Origin: CAZVEV01 sp964625865
Lineage (GTDB): Bacteria > Planctomycetota > Phycisphaerae > SM23-33
Assembly: GCA_964625865.1 (NCBI GenBank)
Contig: CAZVEV010000244.1
Span: forward strand, 1 to 9,528
Direction: 5' to 3'
Length of the DNA: 9,528 bases
Made by a program: the position numbers and the translations under genes. Each line of letters starts with the position of its first letter. Within the stretch, counting starts at the first letter, position 1. Below, piece by piece: positions 1 through 5,018 of this stretch. The notes below the pieces were generated by a model. That model was not told where the DNA came from, did no database searches, and was given only the letters and a program-made list of their open reading frames with translations.

Positions 1-1
1 A

Positions 2-50
2 CGATCCCGCGCGATACGTGGTTGCCGCTTCGCGTCAAACGACGGCACCC
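2..50 (-). repeat. Dispersed palindromic repeat, family 1, copy A
   Basis: This copy lies in inverted orientation to copy B at 1292-1338. Read on the minus strand it contains the core ACGCGAAGCGGCAACCACG followed by TATC, and it ends in GGTGCCGTC. The core and flanks match copy B apart from one substitution over about 37 bases, and the similarity continues weakly to a shared GGATCG block. The same core is in both arms of the palindrome at 7070-7190. It sits just upstream of the first gene. If it is half of a hairpin like the 7.1 kb locus, its partner would lie left of the window. Confidence 0.85.
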
Positions 51-84
51 GCTATAGGGGTATACCGGCGGTGGAGCGATAAGG

Positions 85-115
85 TTATCCTCGTTCGGGC
101 AGATGCCGATACAAT
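85..115 (+). promoter_or_regulatory. Possible promoter of the HExxH protein gene
   Basis: A good -10 hexamer, TACAAT, is at 110-115. The best -35 candidate is TTATCC at 85-90, which is weak (3 of 6 positions) and has a long 19-base spacer. The -10 ends only six bases before the ATG at 122, so a transcript starting at the usual distance would have almost no leader. No convincing Shine-Dalgarno sequence precedes the ATG, which fits leaderless initiation. Confidence 0.35.
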
Positions 116-121
116 AGAGCA

Positions 122-1141
122 ATGCGATCTGCCCGGCTGCTGATTCTGTTCTGCGTGGCGTGGCCCGGTTGTGGGCCCAAAGGTCAGGCCCCCAACGGGC
201 GCGGGACCGTTTTGCGCCTGGCCGACGTGCCGCCGGGAGTGTCGATGGTCGTTCCCACCCGGCGCGACAAGTGGACCCATCCCCAGGGCGTCGGCCAGGT
301 CATCACCACGACGCACTACCGCATCTTCACCAGCGCGTCCAATCCCGTCCTCGTCCGCCACCTGCCCGGATTCCTCGAGGCGGCTTACGCGAACTACATC
401 GACCTGACACACCTGACGCCCGAAAAAGCCGGCAAGCCGATGGACGTGTACATGCTCGCCTCGCGCCAGCAGTGGGTGCACCTGACCAAGCATGTGTTCG
501 GCGCAAAGGCGCCGCACCTGTCGATCAGTGCGGGCGGCTACTGCTATCGGGGCATCGGCGTGTACTGGGACCTGCAGAACCGCGCGACGCTGTCGGTGGC
601 GGCCCACGAGGGGCTTCACCAGTTCCTCCACCATACGATGCGCCATCGCCTGCCGCTGAGCATCGAGGAGGGGCTGGGCGTGGCGGCCGAGGGCTTCCAC
701 ATTCGCGAGGACGAAAACACCGTCGTGTTCCTGCCGCGTCACAACCCCGGGCGATACGTCACGCTGAGAAAGGCCCTGGTCAACAACCGCTGGATTCCGG
801 CCCGCAAGCTGCTGACGATGACTGCGGGCGACACGATGCGCGGCATGACGGCCGACACGCTGGCGTGGTACTCGCAGGTCTGGGCCCTGTCGATGTTCCT
901 GCGGACAAGCCCGGACTACCGCGAGGGGTTCTACCGTATGCTCACAGACGGCCAGGCGGGGAAGTTCCACCTCGCGATGAACGTGCCCGCCGACGCCTAC
1001 GCCCGCCTGATGGCCCGGGGGGGCATCTACTCGCGCACCGTCGCCGCCCCGCTGTTCGCCCACTACATCACCACCGACATGGACACCTTCGAACGTCGCT
1101 ACCTCGCCTTCGCGCGAGACCTCGCGGCCCTGAAACCGTAG
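122..1141 (+). CDS. Exported HExxH (gluzincin-like, DUF1570-type) putative peptidase
   Basis: Protein of 339 residues. The N-terminus is a short basic stretch and a hydrophobic run ending at Cys17 (WPGC, 14-17). This could be a lipoprotein signal, but the lipobox is imperfect (Trp at -3), so anchoring is uncertain. HEGLH at 162-166 fits the HExxH zinc-binding motif, and IEEG at 181-184 supplies a glutamate in the position expected for the third ligand of gluzincins. A later aromatic segment, WYSQVWALSMFL (249-260), resembles the helix after the active site in DUF1570-type proteins. Together these suggest a periplasmic or envelope metallopeptidase, but the substrate is unknown. The ATG at 122 has no clear ribosome-binding site and lies just downstream of a -10-like TACAAT. 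The gene is alone on its strand, and the stop codon is inside a hairpin (1138-1211). The zinc motif is seen; the family assignment is from memory of its pattern. Confidence 0.8.
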   Translation: MRSARLLILFCVAWPGCGPKGQAPNGRGTVLRLADVPPGVSMVVPTRRDKWTHPQGVGQVITTTHYRIFTSASNPVLVRHLPGFLEAAYANYIDLTHLTPEKAGKPMDVYMLASRQQWVHLTKHVFGAKAPHLSISAGGYCYRGIGVYWDLQNRATLSVAAHEGLHQFLHHTMRHRLPLSIEEGLGVAAEGFHIREDENTVVFLPRHNPGRYVTLRKALVNNRWIPARKLLTMTAGDTMRGMTADTLAWYSQVWALSMFLRTSPDYREGFYRMLTDGQAGKFHLAMNVPADAYARLMARGGIYSRTVAAPLFAHYITTDMDTFERRYLAFARDLAALKP

Positions 1142-1211
1142 GGCGCGGGACTCGTTGCACGCGGAACGGGTTGGGTATTCCTTCCGCGTGCAAGCGGGTT
1201 GCACGCCCTAC
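1138..1211. repeat. Double-stem palindrome at the 3' end of the first gene; possible terminator
   Basis: An outer 8-base stem pairs GTAGGGCG (1138-1145) with CGCCCTAC (1204-1211). A perfect inner 12-base stem pairs TTGCACGCGGAA (1155-1166) with TTCCGCGTGCAA (1182-1193), with a 15-base loop. The TAG stop of the preceding gene is inside the outer left arm. No T-run follows, so it is not a canonical intrinsic terminator, though it could end or stabilise the transcript. GTTGCACGC occurs twice (1154-1162 and 1198-1206), which suggests a repeat-derived origin. Confidence 0.75.
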
Positions 1212-1238
1212 CTTCTGAGCGACCGGTAGAGAATTGTC

Positions 1239-1272
1239 GATTGCCTGCCCTGAGCCAGTCGAAGGGCCGATT
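1239..1272 (+). repeat. Left arm of CCTGAGC-AGTCGAAGGGC inverted repeat pair
   Basis: This 34-base arm matches the reverse complement of 1393-1427 with one single-base gap and one substitution. The core, in the pattern CCCTGAGC(CC)AGTCGAAGGGC, belongs to a widely dispersed repeat that I recall producing spurious peptides such as ACPEPVEG and STGLRAG in many environmental bacterial annotations. Both peptides can be read here. The intervening 120 bases contain repeat copy B. Confidence 0.85.
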
Positions 1273-1291
1273 GGCGAATGTCGGTTAGCAG

Positions 1292-1338
1292 GGGTGCCGT
1301 GGTTTGACGCGAAGCGGCAACCACGTATCACCGGATCG
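1292..1338 (+). repeat. Dispersed palindromic repeat, family 1, copy B
   Basis: Carries GGTGCCGTGG, then TTTG, then the core ACGCGAAGCGGCAACCACG and TATC. It is the inverted counterpart of copy A (2-50), so the two enclose the HExxH protein gene. Internally it can fold: CGTGGTT pairs with AACCACG around a CGC-GAA-GCG mini-stem. It is nested inside the 1239-1427 inverted pair. Confidence 0.85.
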
Positions 1339-1378
1339 CCCCGCGGCTCCGAACCCGCCTGCGACCTCTTCGCCGTTC

Positions 1379-1398
1379 AATCCGAAATCCGAAATCCG
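1379..1398. repeat. Short tandem AAATCCG repeat
   Basis: About three copies of a 7-base unit (AATCCG-AAATCCG-AAATCCG) lie directly beside the right arm of the inverted pair. Related strings occur at 1424-1434 (AATCCGCAATC) and at 4988-5011. Confidence 0.7.
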
Positions 1399-1427
1399 CC
1401 CTTCGACTGGGCTCAGGGCAGGCAATC
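1393..1427 (-). repeat. Right arm of CCTGAGC-AGTCGAAGGGC inverted repeat pair
   Basis: Inverted partner of 1239-1272. It contains CCCTTCGACTGGGCTCAGG, the full form of the core; the left arm lacks one C. With the left arm it brackets about 120 bases, giving a structure like a small non-autonomous element, although no target duplication was identified. Confidence 0.85.
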
Positions 1428-1444
1428 CGCAATCGAAAGCCCCC

Positions 1445-1471
1445 GGCCAAGCCCGTAGCCGCCCGTTGGCC
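1445..1471. repeat. Palindromic unit GGCCAA...TTGGCC, left copy
   Basis: GGCCAA (1445-1450) pairs with TTGGCC (1466-1471). The unit resembles the reverse complement of 1524-1551 at roughly 80%, sharing GGCCAAG, TAGCCG and TGGCC blocks. The two are placed almost symmetrically around GGGGGTACCCCC (1486-1497). Confidence 0.6.
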
Positions 1472-1485
1472 GCATTCCTTCGTTC

Positions 1486-1497
1486 GGGGGTACCCCC
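1486..1497. repeat. Perfect 12-base palindrome GGGGGTACCCCC
   Basis: Self-complementary sequence near the centre of the 1445-1551 inverted pair. It is part of the stacked repeat region and is not near any gene start. Confidence 0.7.
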
Positions 1498-1523
1498 AAC
1501 CCCCTTTGGACGCGAGAAAACCC

Positions 1524-1551
1524 GGCCACGGGACGGCTAGACCCCTTGGCC
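1524..1551. repeat. Palindromic unit GGCCA...TGGCC, right copy
   Basis: Inverted, diverged counterpart of 1445-1471. The terminal GGCCA and TGGCC pair with each other, so this unit also keeps a self-complementary end. Confidence 0.55.
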
Positions 1552-1564
1552 AACGTGCTGCGCG

Positions 1565-1587
1565 GGTCTGATCCCTCCCCGCAGACC
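1565..1587 (-). terminator. Possible hairpin terminator of the DUF2330-like gene
   Basis: On the minus strand GGTCTG and CAGACC form a 6-base stem around an 11-base loop, about 29 bases after the stop codon at 1616. No U-run follows, so any terminator role is tentative. Confidence 0.3.
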
Positions 1588-1615
1588 TCACACACGCCAA
1601 GTCGCCCGCAAGTCC

Positions 1616-3316
1616 TTATTCCGCGTTCACGCCGGACCTCGGACTCCCAACATCCGACGGCGGCTCGTACGGCGGAAACGTATACCGCCACTCCACGGCG
1701 TTGGCGTCGTAATAGCAGAGCGTGAGTTTGCCCTGAACATGCATAAACCAGTAGTTGCCCGGACTCCGTTCGGCACGGATCGGCTCGCCGGTGAAGGGGT
1801 TCTCGGCCAAGCCCGCTCCGAAGTCCTTCAGACCTGCGGACATGATCTCCCGGGCTTCGGCGCGAGTCCGTGGCGGAGAGGCCTGCCCTTCCGCAACTTC
1901 CGGAAGTGTCCCTTGCTCCGTCAGCACCATCTCTCCCCACATGAAGCATTTCCGGAGCAGGCTCAACCGTAACTTGGGACGACCGCTTCGCGTGCTGACG
2001 TAGGCCGGGATCACCGGCAGGCTGCTGGAACTGATCCATGCGGCCGCCGGCACGCCCACTACCAAGCTGAGGACCGCCGCGTGGACCGCCCACCGTCGCT
2101 TGGGGCGCCCGCGGTAGACCAGCGCCGCGACGAGCAGCACCAGCAGTGTGCCCGAGGTAAGGACGATCTCGAAGACGTCGTTGCGTGCGGCTTGCGTGTA
2201 GACGTGAGGGCGATGCGGCCTGACGTTCGTGAAGGACAGTTCGACGTCCTTCGTCATGTCCTCCGGTCCCAGCGTGGCGACCAGCGTCGTCACCACGCAC
2301 CCGTCCCACATGAGGTCCACGGCGTCCGGATGGCCGATCACCAGTCCGGTAGTCTCGGCCCGGAAACACTGCATGGCGCGATAGGGATGCGTTTGCTCGG
2401 GTGTTCGATCTCTGGCGTCTCCATTGCCCCTCGTATACGTATCCGCCATCGTCGCGGGGATATCCTCTGTGGACGCCTGCCTGTCGGCGATGACGTACAG
2501 TTCGACCCGCGTTTCTCCCGGCGTCAGACCCGTGAGTGTCATCGGATAGACGGGCGTCTCGGTGCGGAAGGCGGCGCTGATCGGGTGCGGCGTGGCGATC
2601 TCGGAATTCTTGCGCAGGCGTGCGACCACGAAGCACCACTTGCGGGCGATATACTCGTCCACGACGCGCCGGTCGGCGGCGTCCAGACCCACCAGCCCGC
2701 TCGCGGTCAGCCACTTGTCCAGCGCGCCGCTGTTGTCGGCGCGCAAGACCGTCGCGTCGTAGTTGCCCACCCGGTGTGTACTGGCAACGATGACCCCCGT
2801 GGTGGGACGACCGCTGCTGGCGCCTGCCGTCGCCCATATTCCAGCGAGGGAGGGCACGAGAAACGAAGCGATCAGTAGCGAAAGCAGCAGAGCAAGCAGT
2901 GCGTGAGCGCGCCGGATGGGAGGCCTGCGGAAGACGATCAACAGGACCACTGGAAGCACGGCAACTACGCAATACATCTGTAGGGACGAATCGCCCAACG
3001 ACGCTGTTATCCTCGGCCGCTGGCAGAAGCTCATGGACTTGAGCAGGCCCGGGTCGGCGACGGTGAGTCTGTGCGGTTCGGCGGGCAGGGGCAGGACCCA
3101 GCCGACCTCGGGCGAGGGCGTCCGGACGGCAGACTCAACGGTGAGCGTCTCGACCCCGTCGCGCCAGACGATCATCGCCCGCTGGGTCGGAATCTCCGGC
3201 GTCTCGGGGTACGCCACCATCGGGAACCCCTTGCCGTTGCCATACGCCCCCGCCGGAGCCCACACGACGCCCGCGAGGACGATACACGTTGCGACGGCGC
3301 CCTTGACTCGTCCCAT
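1616..3316 (-). CDS. DUF2330-like multi-pass membrane protein
   Basis: Protein of 566 residues of unknown function. Residues 1-24 form a signal sequence or signal anchor. Residues 30-90 include PEIPTQRAMIVWRDGVETL (40-58) and VGWVLPLPA, which match my memory of the DUF2330 N-terminal pattern. Two hydrophobic segments (about 113-129 and 136-161) interrupt the domain. A second soluble part (165-380) continues with VGNYDATVLRADNSGALDKW, also DUF2330-like. Two more transmembrane segments follow (about 381-401 and 408-428). The C-terminal 130 residues contain NPFTGEPIRAERSPGNYWF (506-524), likely another extracytoplasmic domain. The ATG at 3316 has only a weak purine-rich stretch upstream and no clear promoter. 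The gene converges on the first gene and is separated from ispH by a repeat-filled gap, so it is probably transcribed alone. Long open frames in other phases across this gene are codon-bias shadows. Confidence 0.8.
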   Translation of the reverse strand: MGRVKGAVATCIVLAGVVWAPAGAYGNGKGFPMVAYPETPEIPTQRAMIVWRDGVETLTVESAVRTPSPEVGWVLPLPAEPHRLTVADPGLLKSMSFCQRPRITASLGDSSLQMYCVVAVLPVVLLIVFRRPPIRRAHALLALLLSLLIASFLVPSLAGIWATAGASSGRPTTGVIVASTHRVGNYDATVLRADNSGALDKWLTASGLVGLDAADRRVVDEYIARKWCFVVARLRKNSEIATPHPISAAFRTETPVYPMTLTGLTPGETRVELYVIADRQASTEDIPATMADTYTRGNGDARDRTPEQTHPYRAMQCFRAETTGLVIGHPDAVDLMWDGCVVTTLVATLGPEDMTKDVELSFTNVRPHRPHVYTQAARNDVFEIVLTSGTLLVLLVAALVYRGRPKRRWAVHAAVLSLVVGVPAAAWISSSSLPVIPAYVSTRSGRPKLRLSLLRKCFMWGEMVLTEQGTLPEVAEGQASPPRTRAEAREIMSAGLKDFGAGLAENPFTGEPIRAERSPGNYWFMHVQGKLTLCYYDANAVEWRYTFPPYEPPSDVGSPRSGVNAE

Positions 3317-3339
3317 GGTACACCCGCTTTCTTAACCCG

Positions 3340-3358
3340 CTGCCCGGATACGGACCGT
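3340..3358 (+). repeat. 19-base perfect direct repeat, copy 1
   Basis: CTGCCCGGATACGGACCGT is identical to 3495-3513. This copy is just outside the left arm of the inverted element 3362-3502, while the second overlaps its right end. It may be a duplicated flank of the element. Confidence 0.85.
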
Positions 3359-3361
3359 CTG

Positions 3362-3502
3362 TCCGACCAAGACTGCCGGGCGGCCCCGGCGTAGACGCGG
3401 CATCCTGCCGCGTTGCGGTAAGGCGATTCAATCTTGCGTCGGCGGATTTCTCCCAGCGGCAAGATGCCGCTTCTACACTACCCGCCCGACAATCCTGCCC
3501 GG
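3362..3502. repeat. Composite inverted-repeat element between ispH and the DUF2330-like gene
   Basis: The left arm (3362-3413) and right arm (3455-3502) are inverted copies. Each has an outer block of the form TCCG..CA.GA.TG.CGGGCGG and an inner hairpin. The left hairpin is an 8-base stem, ACGCGGCA (3395-3402) with TGCCGCGT (3406-3413), and a 3-base loop. The right is a 7-base stem, AGCGGCA (3455-3461) with TGCCGCT (3465-3471), and a 3-base loop. The outermost inner-stem pair is C-G on the left and A-T on the right, a paired change. No reading frame in the element is credible. It fills most of the 227-base gap downstream of ispH. Confidence 0.8.
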
Positions 3503-3513
3503 ATACGGACCGT
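3495..3513 (+). repeat. 19-base perfect direct repeat, copy 2
   Basis: Identical to 3340-3358. The first eight bases overlap the outer block of the right arm of the inverted element, and the rest extends toward the ispH stop codon. It contains the near-palindrome ATACGGACCGTGTAT when extended to 3517. Confidence 0.85.
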
Positions 3514-3543
3514 GTATATCTGATTCTACTGCGACCGGTTCAC

Positions 3544-4713
3544 CTACGCCAGGAACTGGGCCAGGCGCTGGAGGACCTCGCCGATGACGATCTCGGGGCA
3601 TGAGGCGCCGGCGAGGACGGCGACGCGGAGCGGGCGGTTGGGCGGCAGCCAGTTCCGGACGGCCGCCGGGCCGGCGCCGGCGGGGTCGAGGCTTTCGATC
3701 TCGTCGGCGGACCTGATGGAGGCGGCGCCCTCGATGAGCACGGCCGGCCCGTGGCCCGAGGCCAACTCGTACAGGTGGCGCGTGTTGGACGATCCGAACC
3801 CGCCGACCACGACGGCCAGGTCGCACTGGCGGCACAGGTCGCTGGCGGCAGTCTGACGGTCCTGCGTGGCGCGGCAGACGGTGGGGTGCAGCAGCAGGCG
3901 CTCGTCGGCCCGGTCGCCGAAACGCTGAGCATAGGCCTCCTGGAGAATCTCGCGGACGGCCATCGTCTCGTCATACAGCATCGTGGTCTGGCTGACCTGG
4001 GCCAGCCGCTCGAACGGCGCGGGCGTCGTGGCGTTGGTGGCCTCGGGGCCAAAGGCGGCGGCGAAGTCCTCCGGCGGCGCCTGGCGGGTGATGAACCGGC
4101 CCAGCGCCCGCGTCTGGTCCAGGTCGCCCACGACCACGTACGCGCCGCCCACGGCGGCAAGGCGACTCTTGGTGACCACCGTCTCGTCGTGCCTGGCCCG
4201 TCCGAAAATCAACACGCCGTACCCGCCTTCGACCGCCCGCGTCCCCCATCGCCACAGGCCCCGAACGTCGCCGCAGGTGGTGTCGACGATCTCGCAGCCG
4301 ATGGCCTCGAGCGCCTGCCTGACCGACAGCGAGACGCCGAAGGCGGGAATGACCGCGCAGTCGTCGGGGCCGATGTAGCGATCGGGCTCGGCCCCCTGCT
4401 CGCGCGTCAGTTGGCGGACGCCCTGGCGGCGGAAGTACTCGTTGACCCACGGATTGTGGATGATTTCGCCCAGCAGGAACACGCCCCTGTCTTCGGCGGC
4501 GCAGCGGACGACGGCTTCGTGAAGCATCTCGAGAGCCCGCTCGACGCCGCGGCAAAAGCCCAGCACGTCAGGCAGGAGGATCTGTCCGCCGTCCAGGTCC
4601 CACACGTTGCCCGCCGCGCGCACGCGGTCGACGACGTCGCTCTGGAATATTCGGTCTGCCCCGCCGGGCAGGCGATCAATCGAAGACGGGGCTGGAGGCT
4701 TTGGGTCGGACAT
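3544..4713 (-). CDS. ispH: 4-hydroxy-3-methylbut-2-enyl diphosphate reductase, plant/cyanobacterial type
   Basis: A [4Fe-4S] enzyme that makes IPP and DMAPP from HMBPP, the last step of the MEP pathway. The start chosen here gives 389 residues. The three cluster cysteines are visible: Cys54 in GFCRGVERA, Cys147 in IVDTTCGDV and Cys280 in HPTVCRATQDRQ. Substrate-binding residues are present: His86 in EIIHNPWVN, His175 and Glu177 in RHDET, Thr243-Thr244 in SQTTM, SSNT at 308-311 and Ser371 in GASCPE. EIIHNP, HDET, SQTTML, GGFGSSNTRHL and NWLP, with the ~390-residue length, fit the plant/cyanobacterial branch rather than the ~316-residue E. coli form. An upstream in-frame ATG at 4917 would add 68 residues translated from repeat sequence, so I reject it. 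The ATG at 4713 lacks a clear Shine-Dalgarno sequence but is immediately downstream of a promoter-like sequence. The residues are observed; their roles are known from the family. Confidence 0.95.
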   Translation of the reverse strand: MSDPKPPAPSSIDRLPGGADRIFQSDVVDRVRAAGNVWDLDGGQILLPDVLGFCRGVERALEMLHEAVVRCAAEDRGVFLLGEIIHNPWVNEYFRRQGVRQLTREQGAEPDRYIGPDDCAVIPAFGVSLSVRQALEAIGCEIVDTTCGDVRGLWRWGTRAVEGGYGVLIFGRARHDETVVTKSRLAAVGGAYVVVGDLDQTRALGRFITRQAPPEDFAAAFGPEATNATTPAPFERLAQVSQTTMLYDETMAVREILQEAYAQRFGDRADERLLLHPTVCRATQDRQTAASDLCRQCDLAVVVGGFGSSNTRHLYELASGHGPAVLIEGAASIRSADEIESLDPAGAGPAAVRNWLPPNRPLRVAVLAGASCPEIVIGEVLQRLAQFLA

Positions 4714-4720
4714 GCCCGAT

Positions 4721-4750
4721 ATGATACGTCCGAGGCCCCCTTCCGGACAA
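4721..4750 (-). promoter_or_regulatory. Putative promoter of ispH
   Basis: On the minus strand TTGTCC (4750-4745) and TATCAT (4726-4721) are separated by 18 bases. The -10 ends seven bases before the ATG at 4713, so transcription would begin at or near the start codon, and there is no Shine-Dalgarno sequence to contradict a leaderless message. The -35 is within GGACAAGGACGCCGGGCG, which resembles the outer block of the 3362-3502 element. Confidence 0.45.
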
Positions 4751-4797
4751 GGACGCCGGGCGCAGAGTGTCTGGAGATGCGAAAGCTCGGGACGGGT

Positions 4798-4829
4798 AAA
4801 CGCCCACGGGTTCCATCCCGTGGGGTATC
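4798..4829 (+). repeat. Palindromic repeat AAACGCCCACGGG..., left copy
   Basis: A 32-base unit with a perfect 8-base stem, CCCACGGG (4803-4810) with CCCGTGGG (4817-4824). It matches the reverse complement of 4908-4939 at 27 of 32 positions, from AAACGCCCAC at one end to GTGGGGTATC at the other. Confidence 0.85.
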
Positions 4830-4907
4830 GACGGACGACGGGGACCTGACATGGACAGCGCAGTGCACTGTGGTGAATCGTGACGAGAAGAAGGAGTCTC
4901 TCTCGGT

Positions 4908-4939
4908 GATACCCCACAGGGCGGAGCCTGTGGGCGTTT
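4908..4939 (-). repeat. Palindromic repeat GATACCCCACAGG..., right inverted copy
   Basis: Inverted partner of 4798-4829. Its own 8-base stem is CCCACAGG (4913-4920) with CCTGTGGG (4927-4934). Relative to the left copy the sixth stem pair has changed from G-C to A-T on both sides, so pairing is preserved, while the loop differs more freely. Confidence 0.85.
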
Positions 4940-4954
4940 GCCTTCTTGATGAAT

Positions 4955-4981
4955 CAGACCCCGTCGGGATTCCGCCGTCTG
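4955..4981 (-). terminator. Weak hairpin after the Spy/CpxP-like gene
   Basis: CAGAC (4955-4959) can pair with GTCTG (4977-4981), with an imperfect extension inward. It starts about 38 bases past the stop codon at 5019. There is no T-run, so this is only a candidate transcript end. Confidence 0.25.
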
Positions 4982-4987
4982 ACGACG

Positions 4988-5011
4988 AATCTGCAATCCG
5001 ACATCCGCAAT
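4988..5011. repeat. AATC(T/C)GCAATCCG-type short repeat
   Basis: Three loosely related units (AATCTGC, AATCCGAC, ATCCGCAAT) directly precede the stop codon at 5019. They resemble the AAATCCG tract at 1379-1398 and AATCCGCAATC at 1424-1434. Strings of this kind are, as I recall, common between genes in planctomycete and related genomes. Confidence 0.55.
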
Positions 5012-5018
5012 GCCTGGG

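Larger units (their letters stand above)
1142..1615. other. Gene-free 474-base region made of stacked inverted repeats
   Basis: No reading frame here has a recognisable product. The open frames present translate repeat sequence. From left to right it holds the end of the 1138-1211 palindrome, an inverted pair 1239-1272/1393-1427, repeat copy B at 1292-1338 nested in that pair, a short AAATCCG tandem at 1379-1398, a second inverted pair 1445-1471/1524-1551, a GGGGGTACCCCC palindrome at 1486-1497, and a hairpin at 1565-1587. The genes on either side converge on it, so no promoter is expected. Confidence 0.8.
4714..5018. other. 305-base intergenic region upstream of ispH
   Basis: No gene is supported here. 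It holds the putative ispH promoter, an inverted pair of palindromes (4798-4829 and 4908-4939), a weak hairpin (4955-4981) and an AATCTGCAATCCG-type repeat (4988-5011). The 78 bases between the palindromes (4830-4907) contain no motif I recognise. Confidence 0.7.

Noticed and set aside
35..1204. 389-codon open frame on the minus strand
   Set aside because: It is antisense to the HExxH gene and its composition (His/Arg/Val-rich, no motif) is that of a high-GC shadow frame; the plus frame has a signal-like N-terminus and zinc motif.
1138..1211. Canonical rho-independent terminator
   Set aside because: The hairpin is strong but is not followed by a T-run on either strand, so it is listed as a repeat with only a possible terminator role.
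160..1218. 352-codon plus-strand open frame overlapping the first gene
   Set aside because: Arg/Pro/Gly-rich out-of-phase translation without domains; it runs on into the downstream palindrome.
2..1338. Complete insertion sequence bounded by copies A and B
   Set aside because: The enclosed gene is a metallopeptidase-like protein with no transposase motif, and no target duplication was found; kept only as a possible cassette.
1413..2972. 519-codon minus-strand open frame
   Set aside because: It is out of phase with the DUF2330-like gene, whose frame shows signal, membrane segments and family motifs; its C-terminal part translates repeat sequence.
4714..4917. 68-residue N-terminal extension of IspH
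   Set aside because: It is encoded by the palindromic repeat region and has no relation to IspH; the start at 4713 gives the expected family length and lies next to a promoter-like sequence.
3362..4939. CRISPR array made from repeated hairpins
   Set aside because: The repeats are inverted pairs, not direct repeats with uniform spacers, belong to different families, and no cas gene is present.
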